NCBI GenBank assembly: GCA_016929365.1
Contig: JAFGIZ010000268.1
Location: 1 to 8,183, forward strand
Direction of reading: 5' to 3'
Source: Lentisphaerota bacterium
Lineage (GTDB): Bacteria; Verrucomicrobiota; Kiritimatiellia; UBA8416; JAFGIZ01
Length of the DNA: 8,183 nucleotides
Shown here: piece after piece, positions 1 to 6,754 of the stretch
Layout: each line of letters starts with the position of its first letter
How positions within the stretch are numbered: position 1 is the first letter of the stretch
Program-made: the position numbers and the translations under genes
The notes under the pieces: generated by a model
Database searches by the model: none
The model's input: only the letters and a program-made list of their open reading frames with translations
What the model was told of the DNA's origin: nothing

Positions 1-779
1 GCGCAGTTGTGAATGCCCAGCGTGTCGAAGGCGTTTGCGATGCGGCGGTCATACGGCAGCAGGAACTCGCGGTACTGTCCGGGGGATACCATGTTTACGG
101 TACAGTTGCTGACCGTTGCAAACCGGTAGTCCACACCCGTCTCGCGTTGCCGGGCTTGAACACGCCGGATAGCCTCGATCATCGTGTCGCAAATCGTCCC
201 GAACAGGTGCTGGCACGCTTCCGGCGCCTCGAACATGTCGATAAAGAGGTCCTGGCCGCGCAGCCGCTGCGCGTTGTTGAGCACCCCCTGCCAGTTGACG
301 AATCCCTCGATTCCCTCTTCGATTCCCTCGATTGCCTCGATCTGCCGCATGAGTTCCGCGAAAAACGGGTTGGCGCCCAGGTCCGGCCGCGGCAGGGCGG
401 CCATGGCCTCGCGGGACAGATAGCGGTGCTCGACATTGGGCCAGTTGTCTTCCGCATAGAGAGGTTCAAGCCCGAAGATCCGGGCCACCGCCGTGGCCCC
501 GAACACGCCGGTCAGCAGATCCAGCGGACCGTCATCCCGCTCGCTGCCGCCGACAGGCTCGCCGGGGAAGCGGCGTTGCAGCTCGGCACGCATGGCCGCG
601 ACCGTTTCGCGGCGGTACGCGACATCCCGATGCCAGCGCACCCCGAAATCGATGCCCAGCGCGTCGCGGTACCACGCCGGCGTAAACCCGATCTCCGGCC
701 GCACGAACGGCTCATCCCCGCGTGCCGGGCGGCGCGTGGCCGGAGCGCCGGGCGCGATGTAGCTGACTAGCTGTGACAT
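1..779 (-). CDS. Uroporphyrinogen decarboxylase-like (MtaA/CmuA-type) protein, 3' end beyond window
   Basis: The reading frame is open from an ATG at 779-777 to the left edge, giving 259 codons plus two bases. The family (COG0407-like) usually has about 340 residues, so roughly the last quarter is missing. Visible landmarks are FTPAWYRDALGIDFG near residues 32-46, EGFVNWQGVLNNAQRLRG near 158-175, and VSNCTVNMVSPGQYREFLLPYD near 226-247. The window ends in GIHNC; its H257-x-C259 matches the HxC zinc-ligand motif of methylcobalamin methyltransferases such as MtaA and CmuA. The N-terminal arginine-rich substrate signature of true HemE is not seen, so a haem-pathway decarboxylase is unlikely. A role in methyl transfer or demethylation, probably cytoplasmic, is inferred from the family; substrate unknown. 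An in-frame TGA lies 13 codons upstream with no other start between. A low-complexity Ile-Glu-Gly stretch sits at residues 147-159. The gene is divergent from the LamG gene. Confidence 0.85.
   Translation of the reverse strand, partial: MSQLVSYIAPGAPATRRPARGDEPFVRPEIGFTPAWYRDALGIDFGVRWHRDVAYRRETVAAMRAELQRRFPGEPVGGSERDDGPLDLLTGVFGATAVARIFGLEPLYAEDNWPNVEHRYLSREAMAALPRPDLGANPFFAELMRQIEAIEGIEEGIEGFVNWQGVLNNAQRLRGQDLFIDMFEAPEACQHLFGTICDTMIEAIRRVQARQRETGVDYRFATVSNCTVNMVSPGQYREFLLPYDRRIANAFDTLGIHNC
303..341 (-). repeat. Short in-frame tandem repeat (ATCGAGGGA-like units) in the URO-D-like gene
   Basis: Read on the minus strand, 39 bp consist of four units starting ATCGA, of 9, 9, 12 and 9 bp, encoding IEAIEGIEEGIEG (residues 147-159). 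All unit lengths are multiples of three, so the frame is kept. The stretch sits just before the conserved FVNWQGVLNNA segment, probably in a surface loop or helix. Replication slippage is the likely origin. Confidence 0.75.
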
Positions 780-791
780 CCCGGCTTCATA

Positions 792-797
792 CTCCTT
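792..797 (-). promoter_or_regulatory. Ribosome binding site AAGGAG for the URO-D-like gene
   Basis: On the minus strand AAGGAG lies 12 nt before the ATG at 779, a rather long spacing. A nearer ATG at 790-788 is out of frame and reaches a stop after seven codons, so 779 remains the best start. No convincing -35/-10 pair was found upstream on this strand. Confidence 0.55.
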
Positions 798-829
798 GTT
801 TGACCAAATGCGTATTCATCGTGAGGACG

Positions 830-862
830 CCATACGGGTTGTGGCATATCTGGACCGTATGG
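830..862. repeat. Perfect 8-bp inverted repeat CCATACGG / CCGTATGG
   Basis: The arms at 830-837 and 855-862 are perfect inverted copies separated by 17 nt (25 bp centre to centre). They lie 51-83 bp upstream of the URO-D-like start codon. This could be a regulator-binding dyad or a hairpin in the leader mRNA; the sequence alone does not decide. Confidence 0.45.
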
Positions 863-884
863 TTCAACCCAAAAGAGAGAAGCC

Positions 885-1127
885 CCTTCCGGGTTCAGTG
901 TGGGTGGGCCCAACATGTCGTGTTTCCGGCAGGGGGAATCTTGATCCTATCGTGTAAGCCGATCGGTTAAGACCGTATCCGGTTAAGGGCGGCGGTTAAG
1001 TGTTGCGCTCCGCGCGTTTCCGACACTTAACCGACCCGCTTGCTCGGTCTTAGTCGACTCGCTTACACGATTCCTCATGCGCCTCGCGCCACCACATACA
1101 GTGGGCCCCCACACCAAACCCGGAAGG
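885..1127. repeat. Concentric ~243-bp imperfect palindrome (MITE-like or structured-RNA element)
   Basis: Three nested sets of inverted arms share almost the same centre, near 1006-1013. The outer arms are 885-912 and 1102-1127, starting CCTTCCGGGTT on each strand, with two mismatches and a 2-nt gap. The middle arms are 949-975 and 1045-1071: 11 perfect pairs (ATCGTGTAAGC), nine mixed positions, then seven perfect pairs (AAGACCG). The inner arms are 993-1005 and 1021-1033 (CGGTTAAGTGT plus a G.T and a G-C pair). Between outer and middle arms, similarity is weak. No transposase, clear target-site duplication or T-tract was seen. It resembles a decayed non-autonomous element or a large foldback; a transcribed structured RNA is also possible. 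Confidence 0.7.
964..1033. repeat. Three direct copies of CGGTTAAG plus one inverted copy
   Basis: CGGTTAAG occurs at 964-971, 980-987 and 993-1000, spaced 16 and 13 bp apart. An inverted copy CTTAACCG is at 1026-1033. They lie in the core of the large palindrome; the third copy and the inverted one form its innermost stem. The other two are unpaired or only partly paired, so they could be binding sites or remnants of unit duplication. Confidence 0.65.
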
Positions 1128-1216
1128 ACCAAAGAGGATGCATCGTTGCCTCAACCAACCAGTTTGTCCACCTGGTGCACTGATTGCCCAACCCGTTCAT
1201 GAAGCATCGTAACGAC

Positions 1217-1301
1217 GTCATCCCGAGCGAAGTCGAGATATCTCCCTGGCTCTCCGTATCCCGGAGATTTCTCGACTCCGCTTCGCTTCGCTCGAAATGA
1301 C
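1217..1301. repeat. Dispersed palindromic repeat of the 'CHFERSEAESRN' type
   Basis: The left arm at 1217-1245 begins GTCATCCCGAGCGA. The right arm at 1263-1301 is its inverted copy ending CGAAATGAC, with an extra 9 bp (a GCGAA-type duplication). The 17-nt middle is not conserved between arms. Minus-strand translations give CHFERSEAESRN and VISSEAKRSREI, peptides familiar from spurious database ORFs made by this widespread bacterial intergenic repeat. It is non-coding, and many further copies are expected in the genome. Whether it acts as a terminator or an RNA processing site cannot be judged here. Confidence 0.85.
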
Positions 1302-1476
1302 AGGCCATGCTGCGGTTCGTTGCCGGCGACAACTCGTGTGGCAGGAATGGCTCCATCGCGTACCCCTCGCGTCGCCGCTCTCGTCGACCGAATGGATAGC
1401 GTGCATACCCCTTTTCTGCCGGACAATTCCCTATCCAGGGATCATGGAAAAGGCGAGAAATTTTCAGCCGCAGCGC

Positions 1477-1505
1477 TTGACGGTCGTCATGGTGAGGACT
1501 ATACT
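1477..1505 (+). promoter_or_regulatory. Sigma70-like promoter for the LamG gene
   Basis: TTGACG at 1477-1482 and TATACT at 1500-1505 are separated by exactly 17 bp. Each box matches the consensus in five of six positions. Transcription would start near 1512, leaving a leader of about 35 nt before the ATG at 1547. This is the best promoter match I found in the window. Confidence 0.75.
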
Positions 1506-1535
1506 ATTGGATATTGGGGTCAGATTTTCGTGTTT

Positions 1536-1540
1536 GGAGG
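1536..1540 (+). promoter_or_regulatory. Ribosome binding site GGAGG that fixes the LamG start at 1547
   Basis: GGAGG lies 6 nt before the ATG at 1547-1549. The frame is open back to a TTG at 1514, but that start has no RBS and would put charged residues before the signal peptide. An ATG at 1542 is out of frame. Confidence 0.8.
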
Positions 1541-1546
1541 TATGCA

Positions 1547-3667
1547 ATGAACGTCATCGGTTTGAAACAATGGGCGGCGGCTTTCGCGGGATGCCTGGTG
1601 ATCGCGGCGGCGGGCTCGGCGCAGGCAAGCCTTGTTGCGCATTATGAGTTCGAGGAAACCGGCCTGACCGATCAGGGCGGCGGCGCGTTCGGGCCCGTTG
1701 AGGATTCCACGGGCAACCAGAGCGACGCAGCCTACGTGGCGGCGGCAGGACAGGAAACCTACATCGCCGGCGTCATCAATCAGTCCGGTCCGGGCGACGG
1801 CGATGCCCGCGCCTTTCATTTTGACAGGGAGAACACGTATGGCGTGAACACCTATGAAGCAGACCTGATTCCCGCCACGGGCGATTTCACCGTGCTGGTA
1901 TCCTTCAAGACAACGTATAATTCCTCCGCGCAGCAGCATGACCTGATTTCATGCAACAACGGCCAGACCGGGCGGTCGAGCCTCATGGTTATCAACAACA
2001 CGCTGCTGTGGTTTCACCAAGGAGGCGTTACACTCGCCAGCTCTGCGGTCGTTAATGACGGAGCCTGGCATGTGGCCGGAATCGCGCGCGAGGGCGATCG
2101 GTGGGATCTTTATCTGGACGGAAACGTCGTCAACACGGGCACAAGTTCCGCCGCTATCACCCAGACCGTCAACTGGCGCATCGGGGTTCGCGCGGATATT
2201 TCCAGCCCCTTTGACGGCGAGATCTCCGATGTAAAGGTCTATAATCATTACGCCATTCCTTCCGAGGCAACCCGTGTCGCGCACTACAAGCTGGAAGAAA
2301 CCCGGCTGACGTGGAACGGCAGCGTGTGGACCGGGGTCAAGGATGCTTCGGAGCAGGTTGGCTTCGACGGCGCGTATTGGGGCCCCACCGCCAGTCCCGC
2401 CGACTCGAACACGCTCCACGACACCCTCATCAACCAGCCGGGGCCGGGAACGGACGGCGACGACCGGGCGTACCGTTTTTCGTCCGGCACGACACACGGC
2501 GCCACGACCTACGCGGACGATCTGCTCCCGGCGGACGGCAGCGATTTCACGATCTTCGTCTCGTTCAAGACAACGAATCATTCCAATTCGGCCACCGGGT
2601 ATCTTTTCAACAACTACAAAAACAGCACACAGCTCGGGCGGAGCTCGCTGACGGTTCAGAACGGCAAGCTCAAGTGGTTCCACGGCCACGGGGCGGGAAC
2701 CAATATCCAGCTGGTCTCGAAGACCCGCGTCGATGACGGCAACTGGCACGTCGGAGGCGTCGGGCGCTCCAACGACCTGGTGTGCCTGTATCTTGACGGC
2801 GCCGTCGAGATTGCGGGCTGGTACGAACACGATTTCGCCCAGGACATTTACTGGATGATCGGCCGGGACCGCGATGCCTTTTTCCCGTTCGACGGGTACA
2901 TCTCGGATATACAGGTCTATGACCGCTTCGCCATTCCGGCCGCCATTCCCTTCGAAGCGCGTTTGCAGGCGCATTATGCGCTGGAAGAGACGCAGCTCAC
3001 CTGGAGCGGCAGCATGTGGACCGGCATCGAGGATTCCACGGGGCAGGTCGGTGCCGACGGCGCGTACTGGGGGTTTGGCCTGGCCGATTCTAATGACCTC
3101 CACACGGCGTACATCAACCGGCCCGGACCCGGGAAAGGCGACGAGCGGGCCTACAGGTTCGATAGATCCGACACGGACGGCATTGCAACGTACGCGACGG
3201 ACACGGTTCCCTGTAACCACGACTTCACGATAGCCGTCTGGTTTAAAACATCGGACAGCAGCGCCAATCAGCTCCACATGTTCTCAAACAACGCCGGATC
3301 CACGCACAGCGGGCGAGCGGGCCTCTATGTGCTGAATGGGAATCTCCGTTGGTGGCATGAGAACATTACCGGCGGGGAGCTTGTTTCAGCCGCGACCGTC
3401 AGCAACGGCAAATGGCATATGGGTGGCGTCACGCGCGAAGGCGACGACTGGAAGCTCTTTCTCGACGGCGAGGTGGTCGACTCGACGACAAGTTCGGACA
3501 GTATCGGCTATATCGCCAACGCCGGAACATACTACTACTACTGGTGCATCGGCCGGTCGCGTAACGGGAACCCCTACGACGGGTATATCTCCGACGTGAA
3601 GGTCTATAACGTCTCCTTCATCCCCGAGATGCCGCCGCCCTACGGGTCGATTATCATGATTCGTTGA
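1547..3667 (+). CDS. Secreted protein with three LamG/concanavalin-A-like modules
   Basis: The product has 706 residues. Residues 1-27 look like a Sec signal peptide: Lys7, a hydrophobic run, and an AQA|S cleavage site after residue 27. The mature part is three homologous LamG-type beta-sandwich modules, about residues 28-238, 242-468 and 472-697. Each opens with AHY.(L/F)EET (A31, A245, A475). Each carries DFT(V/I)..(S/W)FKT and W H(V/M).G(I/V) motifs followed by LYLDG or LFLDG, and closes with DG.ISD(V/I)(K/Q)VY. Such domains commonly bind glycans or proteins in large exported proteins; no catalytic domain is visible, so a binding or surface role is inferred. The end, PPYGSIIMIR, is not a recognisable PEP-CTERM or LPXTG sorting signal. 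A promoter and RBS lie directly upstream, and the glycosidase-like gene follows 168 bp later on the same strand. The ligand is unknown. Confidence 0.85.
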   Translation: MNVIGLKQWAAAFAGCLVIAAAGSAQASLVAHYEFEETGLTDQGGGAFGPVEDSTGNQSDAAYVAAAGQETYIAGVINQSGPGDGDARAFHFDRENTYGVNTYEADLIPATGDFTVLVSFKTTYNSSAQQHDLISCNNGQTGRSSLMVINNTLLWFHQGGVTLASSAVVNDGAWHVAGIAREGDRWDLYLDGNVVNTGTSSAAITQTVNWRIGVRADISSPFDGEISDVKVYNHYAIPSEATRVAHYKLEETRLTWNGSVWTGVKDASEQVGFDGAYWGPTASPADSNTLHDTLINQPGPGTDGDDRAYRFSSGTTHGATTYADDLLPADGSDFTIFVSFKTTNHSNSATGYLFNNYKNSTQLGRSSLTVQNGKLKWFHGHGAGTNIQLVSKTRVDDGNWHVGGVGRSNDLVCLYLDGAVEIAGWYEHDFAQDIYWMIGRDRDAFFPFDGYISDIQVYDRFAIPAAIPFEARLQAHYALEETQLTWSGSMWTGIEDSTGQVGADGAYWGFGLADSNDLHTAYINRPGPGKGDERAYRFDRSDTDGIATYATDTVPCNHDFTIAVWFKTSDSSANQLHMFSNNAGSTHSGRAGLYVLNGNLRWWHENITGGELVSAATVSNGKWHMGGVTREGDDWKLFLDGEVVDSTTSSDSIGYIANAGTYYYYWCIGRSRNGNPYDGYISDVKVYNVSFIPEMPPPYGSIIMIR
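2279..3640 (+). repeat. Tandem intragenic duplication of LamG modules 2 and 3
   Basis: Modules 2 and 3 are close copies in DNA as well as protein. The stretches at about 2321-2382 and 3011-3072 align without gaps at an offset of 690 bp (230 codons) and end in a near-identical GACGGCGCGTA segment. Module 1 is more diverged and shorter (214 codons from A31 to A245), though it keeps GAGGATTCCACGGG at about 1700 like module 3 at about 3029. The gene probably grew by stepwise duplication. Confidence 0.7.
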
Positions 3668-3685
3668 AACGGGCGGGACGGCACG

Positions 3686-3718
3686 CTATCCTTGTGCATG
3701 GCAGGATTGAGAGGATAG
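3686..3718. repeat. Weak inverted repeat CTATCCT / AGGATAG after the LamG gene
   Basis: A 7-bp perfect stem (3686-3692 with 3712-3718) encloses a 19-nt loop, starting 18 bp after the LamG stop codon. There is no T-tract behind it, so it is a poor intrinsic terminator. It may slow transcription or stabilise the 3' end. Termination between the two genes is therefore unproven. Confidence 0.3.
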
Positions 3719-3777
3719 GCGTGTGGGTAATGTGACCGGTCGCGCGCCTTGGGGAGCCGATCTCTGTGTCGGCCGTC

Positions 3778-3806
3778 TTGCACCGAAGGCAGATCAGGAT
3801 TCTAAC
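3778..3806 (+). promoter_or_regulatory. Weak candidate promoter for the glycosidase-like gene
   Basis: TTGCAC at 3778-3783 and TCTAAC at 3801-3806 are 17 bp apart. The first box matches the consensus in three positions and the second in four. This is weak support; the gene could instead be read through from the LamG promoter across the 168-bp gap. Confidence 0.25.
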
Positions 3807-3831
3807 GGTCGCGGGGTACCGTCAGAGGAGG
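3805..3831 (+). promoter_or_regulatory. RBS AGGAGG (3826-3831) preceded by a small hairpin
   Basis: AGGAGG ends 4 nt before the ATG at 3836, slightly close but strong. An in-frame TAA at 3803-3805 excludes any longer N-terminus. An inverted repeat ACGGT/ACCGT (3805-3809, 3818-3822) with an 8-nt loop ends 3 nt before the RBS and could form a leader hairpin if the transcript comes from upstream. Confidence 0.6.
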
Positions 3832-3835
3832 CGCC

Positions 3836-6754
3836 ATGCTGAATACGATCGTTCTGTGTACCGCTACCGCCGCCGCCCTCGTCCAGCCGCGGCTGTTTCC
3901 GAAGCAGCTTGAGGCGACGGCGGTCGACGCCCGCGCCGGCCGCTCGCCGGCGGTCGAGATCCGGGTCGTCAACACCAACGCCGCGCCGCGGAACGCCTCC
4001 CTGGCGCTCAACACCACCCGGCACTTTCCGCTCGATCCGGTCATTCCGCCCTACATCGCCGCCGCCGCTACGTCGTTCAGCTACGCGATGTACTGTCCCG
4101 AACCCTTGCCGGACATGCCGATGCGCTGGGTGGTGACGCGCGACGATGGCCCCTCGAGCGGGCACCCGATTGACCCGGCTTCCCTCGCAACCGGAACGTG
4201 GCATCGTATCACGTTCCCGCTGGAACCGCCGGGTACGGTCAAGCATCCGCTCAACGAGCTCATTCTTGGCATCAAGGCCCCGGCCGAAGCCCGCTTCTCC
4301 TTCTACCTGGCGGATGCCGCGCTGACCTGCGGCGACGGGCAGGTCTACTCCATGCTCTCGACGAACCCGCCGACGTTCATGACCGGCTACGATCCGTCAA
4401 AGCGGGAGGCCGTCTTCCCCCCGCTCCCGCAACGGGACACCCTGGCGTTCGGCACCTCACCGCGCCGGTTCCTCAAGCAGCTCGTCCGCGCCGGCGAGTT
4501 GCCGCTGGCCCTCGAGGATATCCGGGCGCGATTTCCGGATATCGATTTCGTCTTTTCCTCCGTCTGGCTGCCGCGTTACCTCGAAACGGCCGATGTGATC
4601 GCCAGCCTGCCGGAAGGCTTCTTCTACCAGCAGCAGAAGGCGCGTCTGAACGGCCAATACATGGCGGCTCTTGATGCGTGGCCGCGCACGGCAATCGGCG
4701 CAAAGATCGATGCGTTTTCGCAGGCGAATTCAACGGTGGCAAGCCACCCCCTGGTGCGGGCCGCGCTCAAGGACGAGATGGACTACGCCGCGACACTGGG
4801 CATCAACAATTTCGTCAATGCCGACTACAACTGGCCATGGCACCGGGGAATCGGCTACGGCACGTGGACGGTGCAGGTGTTTCGCGAGAACCTGGCGGGC
4901 AAGGATGAGGGGCTCGAGCTCCTTCCCGGTCCCGGCGGGCGGCCGGCCGAGGTCATTCACTTTCACGATTACTACGAGCAGAACCACGGTGTGCGGTGGA
5001 CGCCGGCCGACGTGGGGATCGCCTCGTGGTCGGAGTTCACGCCCGTGTCGGCCGCCGCGGCCGCCGACGGCGCGGAGGCCGACCGGCGCAACTATTCGCT
5101 GACCACGGCCCTGGCGCAGTACGAGTGGCTGCGCCAGGCCCAGCGTTTCGGCCGCTGGGCCAAGGCGCACGGCGGCGCTCATGAATACATCCTGAATCCC
5201 GAGGACGTGGGCGGGGGCTCCGACTATGTTTACCTGCTGCGGCTGGCCGATGCCGGCATTCCCTATATCGAGTACTTTGGCAGCCCGACCATCATGCGCT
5301 CGGCTTACATGCGCCTGCCCATGTACCACCGCGCGGCGCGGCTGAGCGGCAAGGAATTGGGGGCCTGTACGGAAATCGGCCAGGGCGGTCACGGGCAGAA
5401 TTACTGGGACCCGGCGGTCGGCTACCTCGCGGCGTATGAGCTGGGCGCCCTGGGCATCGGTCATTATCACATCGACTGGATGGAGTCGGGCTGGGCCGCG
5501 TGGACCGATCCGGCCAACGCCTATCACTACGACCGTTATGCCGGCATGATGAGCCAGGGCCACGGCTGGTGGCAGGCGCGGCATGAAAAGGCGTCGCGGC
5601 CCGCCGCGCGCGTTTTCACCGTGTCGCTGCGCTCGTCGGTGCACTATATCCAGGCCGGCGTCTGGACGATGGCGGTGGAAGACTCGTTCGAAGACGCCCT
5701 CGCCGCCGCCCATGTCGATGTCGAAATGACGGATACCCTCGAGCTCCCGGAAATCCTGCCCGGGGCGGACGTCCTGTTCTATGCCCCGCCGGTCAGCCGG
5801 CAAATCGATGCCGAACGCCTTCAGGCCTGGCTCGATGCAGGCGGCAAGACGCTGATCACGCACTCCTACATCCCGCTGAGCCTCGACCGCGGGGCGGTCC
5901 CGCTGCGCCCCGGGGTGAAGGGCACCGGGTTCCGGGGCGAAGAGTTCAACTACAAGGACTACCTGGATCGCCTCGGTCATCTTGGCGACGCTTTCGCGCT
6001 GCATCCGGCCTTTGCCGCGCTTCATCGCGGCGCGGAGGATTACTGGTATCTCCGGGCGGCCGACCAGGAACTGGACCCCTCCAAGCCCCCCTGGGACCGA
6101 TCCGCCGACTCCGCAAACTCCTGGGAGTGGGTTCGTTTCGGGACCGGCCTGGCCAGGGTGCATCCGCTGGTCTCCGAGCTGCCGCTCGAAAACGGCAGCC
6201 GGCTCGTGTACATCCACCAGCGCCTGGAAGAGTTGCCGCCCCGCATTTTGCGCAAGATTGTTGCTGCGCTCATTGAGCGCTACGACCTTCCCCGGCTCGC
6301 CCGCCGGGATGACGCCACGGGCCCGGCCATCGCGCATACGTTCCGCGCGGGCGACGCGTGTGTGGCCGTGCTGTGGAACGAGCGCCGCCTGGAAGAGCTG
6401 GGCTGGTACGGCGGCTACGGGCCGCACCTCATGCCCGGACGAGGGCCGGACATATACGACCTGGACGTACGCCCCTACCCCATCGCGGCGCCCGGGGCAA
6501 CGTGCGGCGCCTGGGTGCCCGTCGAGCAGACCGGGACGACCTATCGCGTCTATGCGGTTCTGGCTGATCGCGAAAGCGTGGTCGAGGCGAGTCCCGACGG
6601 CCGGCTACGCCTCCAAGTCCCCGACCTGCTCGGCGAGCAGTTCTACTACGCGCCCGATACGCCACAATTCCGGACCCGCATGGAAGGGCTGCGGAAGCGG
6701 CGCCGGGAGCACCTGGCGCCGCTGTGGCGGACGATTGGCCACGGCCTACGGTGA
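3836..6754 (+). CDS. Large putative glycoside hydrolase with GH42-like Rossmann module (unassigned family)
   Basis: The product has 972 residues. Residues 1-17 are hydrophobic but lack an N-terminal Lys/Arg, so export is uncertain. Residues of about 18-165 look like a beta-sandwich, with ATGTWHRITFPL and FYLADAAL resembling carbohydrate-binding jelly rolls. Residues of about 200-585 are rich in Trp, Tyr and acidic residues and look like a TIM-barrel hydrolase. Candidate catalytic acids are E456/D457 in NPEDVGGGS, E479 in EYFGSP, E513 in ACTEIGQGG, and D547/E550 in HIDWMESGW. Residues of about 588-690 (ADVLFYAPPVS, LQAWLDAGGKTLITHS) resemble the class-I-amidotransferase-like module that follows the barrel in GH42 beta-galactosidases. 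The C-terminal part, to 972, looks like a beta-rich accessory domain. I did not recognise an exact family; glycan hydrolysis is inferred from architecture. It is downstream of the LamG gene and convergent with the beta-helix gene. Confidence 0.6.
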   Translation: MLNTIVLCTATAAALVQPRLFPKQLEATAVDARAGRSPAVEIRVVNTNAAPRNASLALNTTRHFPLDPVIPPYIAAAATSFSYAMYCPEPLPDMPMRWVVTRDDGPSSGHPIDPASLATGTWHRITFPLEPPGTVKHPLNELILGIKAPAEARFSFYLADAALTCGDGQVYSMLSTNPPTFMTGYDPSKREAVFPPLPQRDTLAFGTSPRRFLKQLVRAGELPLALEDIRARFPDIDFVFSSVWLPRYLETADVIASLPEGFFYQQQKARLNGQYMAALDAWPRTAIGAKIDAFSQANSTVASHPLVRAALKDEMDYAATLGINNFVNADYNWPWHRGIGYGTWTVQVFRENLAGKDEGLELLPGPGGRPAEVIHFHDYYEQNHGVRWTPADVGIASWSEFTPVSAAAAADGAEADRRNYSLTTALAQYEWLRQAQRFGRWAKAHGGAHEYILNPEDVGGGSDYVYLLRLADAGIPYIEYFGSPTIMRSAYMRLPMYHRAARLSGKELGACTEIGQGGHGQNYWDPAVGYLAAYELGALGIGHYHIDWMESGWAAWTDPANAYHYDRYAGMMSQGHGWWQARHEKASRPAARVFTVSLRSSVHYIQAGVWTMAVEDSFEDALAAAHVDVEMTDTLELPEILPGADVLFYAPPVSRQIDAERLQAWLDAGGKTLITHSYIPLSLDRGAVPLRPGVKGTGFRGEEFNYKDYLDRLGHLGDAFALHPAFAALHRGAEDYWYLRAADQELDPSKPPWDRSADSANSWEWVRFGTGLARVHPLVSELPLENGSRLVYIHQRLEELPPRILRKIVAALIERYDLPRLARRDDATGPAIAHTFRAGDACVAVLWNERRLEELGWYGGYGPHLMPGRGPDIYDLDVRPYPIAAPGATCGAWVPVEQTGTTYRVYAVLADRESVVEASPDGRLRLQVPDLLGEQFYYAPDTPQFRTRMEGLRKRRREHLAPLWRTIGHGLR

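Larger units (their letters stand above)
780..1546. other. 767-bp divergent intergenic region
   Basis: This region separates the minus-strand URO-D-like gene from the plus-strand LamG gene. Its supported contents are a dyad at 830-862, a large imperfect palindrome at 885-1127, a dispersed palindromic repeat at 1217-1301, and a promoter and RBS at 1477-1540. Between these, 1128-1216 shows only an imperfect direct repeat (GATGCATCGT at 1137-1146, GAAGCATCGT at 1201-1210). The stretch 1302-1476 shows only a small hairpin (TCCCT/AGGGA, 1428-1441). Short open frames here have no RBS or coding character and run through the repeats, so I call no gene. Confidence 0.7.

Noticed and set aside
9..770. 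Plus-strand open frame of 253 codons
   Set aside because: It is antisense to the URO-D-like gene, has no RBS and is full of Arg/Pro/His typical of a shadow frame; the minus strand shows clear family motifs.
773..970. 65-codon plus-strand frame beside the URO-D-like start
   Set aside because: It has no RBS, overlaps the start of the minus-strand gene, and runs into the left arm of the large palindrome.
885..1127. Intrinsic terminator or CRISPR-like array
   Set aside because: No T-tract follows the stems, and there are no regularly spaced identical repeats with unique spacers.
1075..1426. Small minus-strand ORFs containing CHFERSEAESRN and VISSEAKRSREI
   Set aside because: They are translations of a dispersed palindromic DNA repeat, a known source of spurious proteins.
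1514..1546. N-terminal extension of the LamG protein from TTG 1514
   Set aside because: No RBS, and it would bury the signal peptide; GGAGG is placed correctly for ATG 1547.
1949..3277. Minus-strand open frame of 442 codons inside the LamG gene
   Set aside because: The plus strand encodes three homologous LamG modules with signal peptide, RBS and promoter; the antisense frame is a by-product of GC-rich codon use.
4730..6427. Minus-strand open frame of 565 codons inside the 972-residue gene
   Set aside because: It has no RBS or domain motifs; the plus frame has coherent domain motifs over its whole length.
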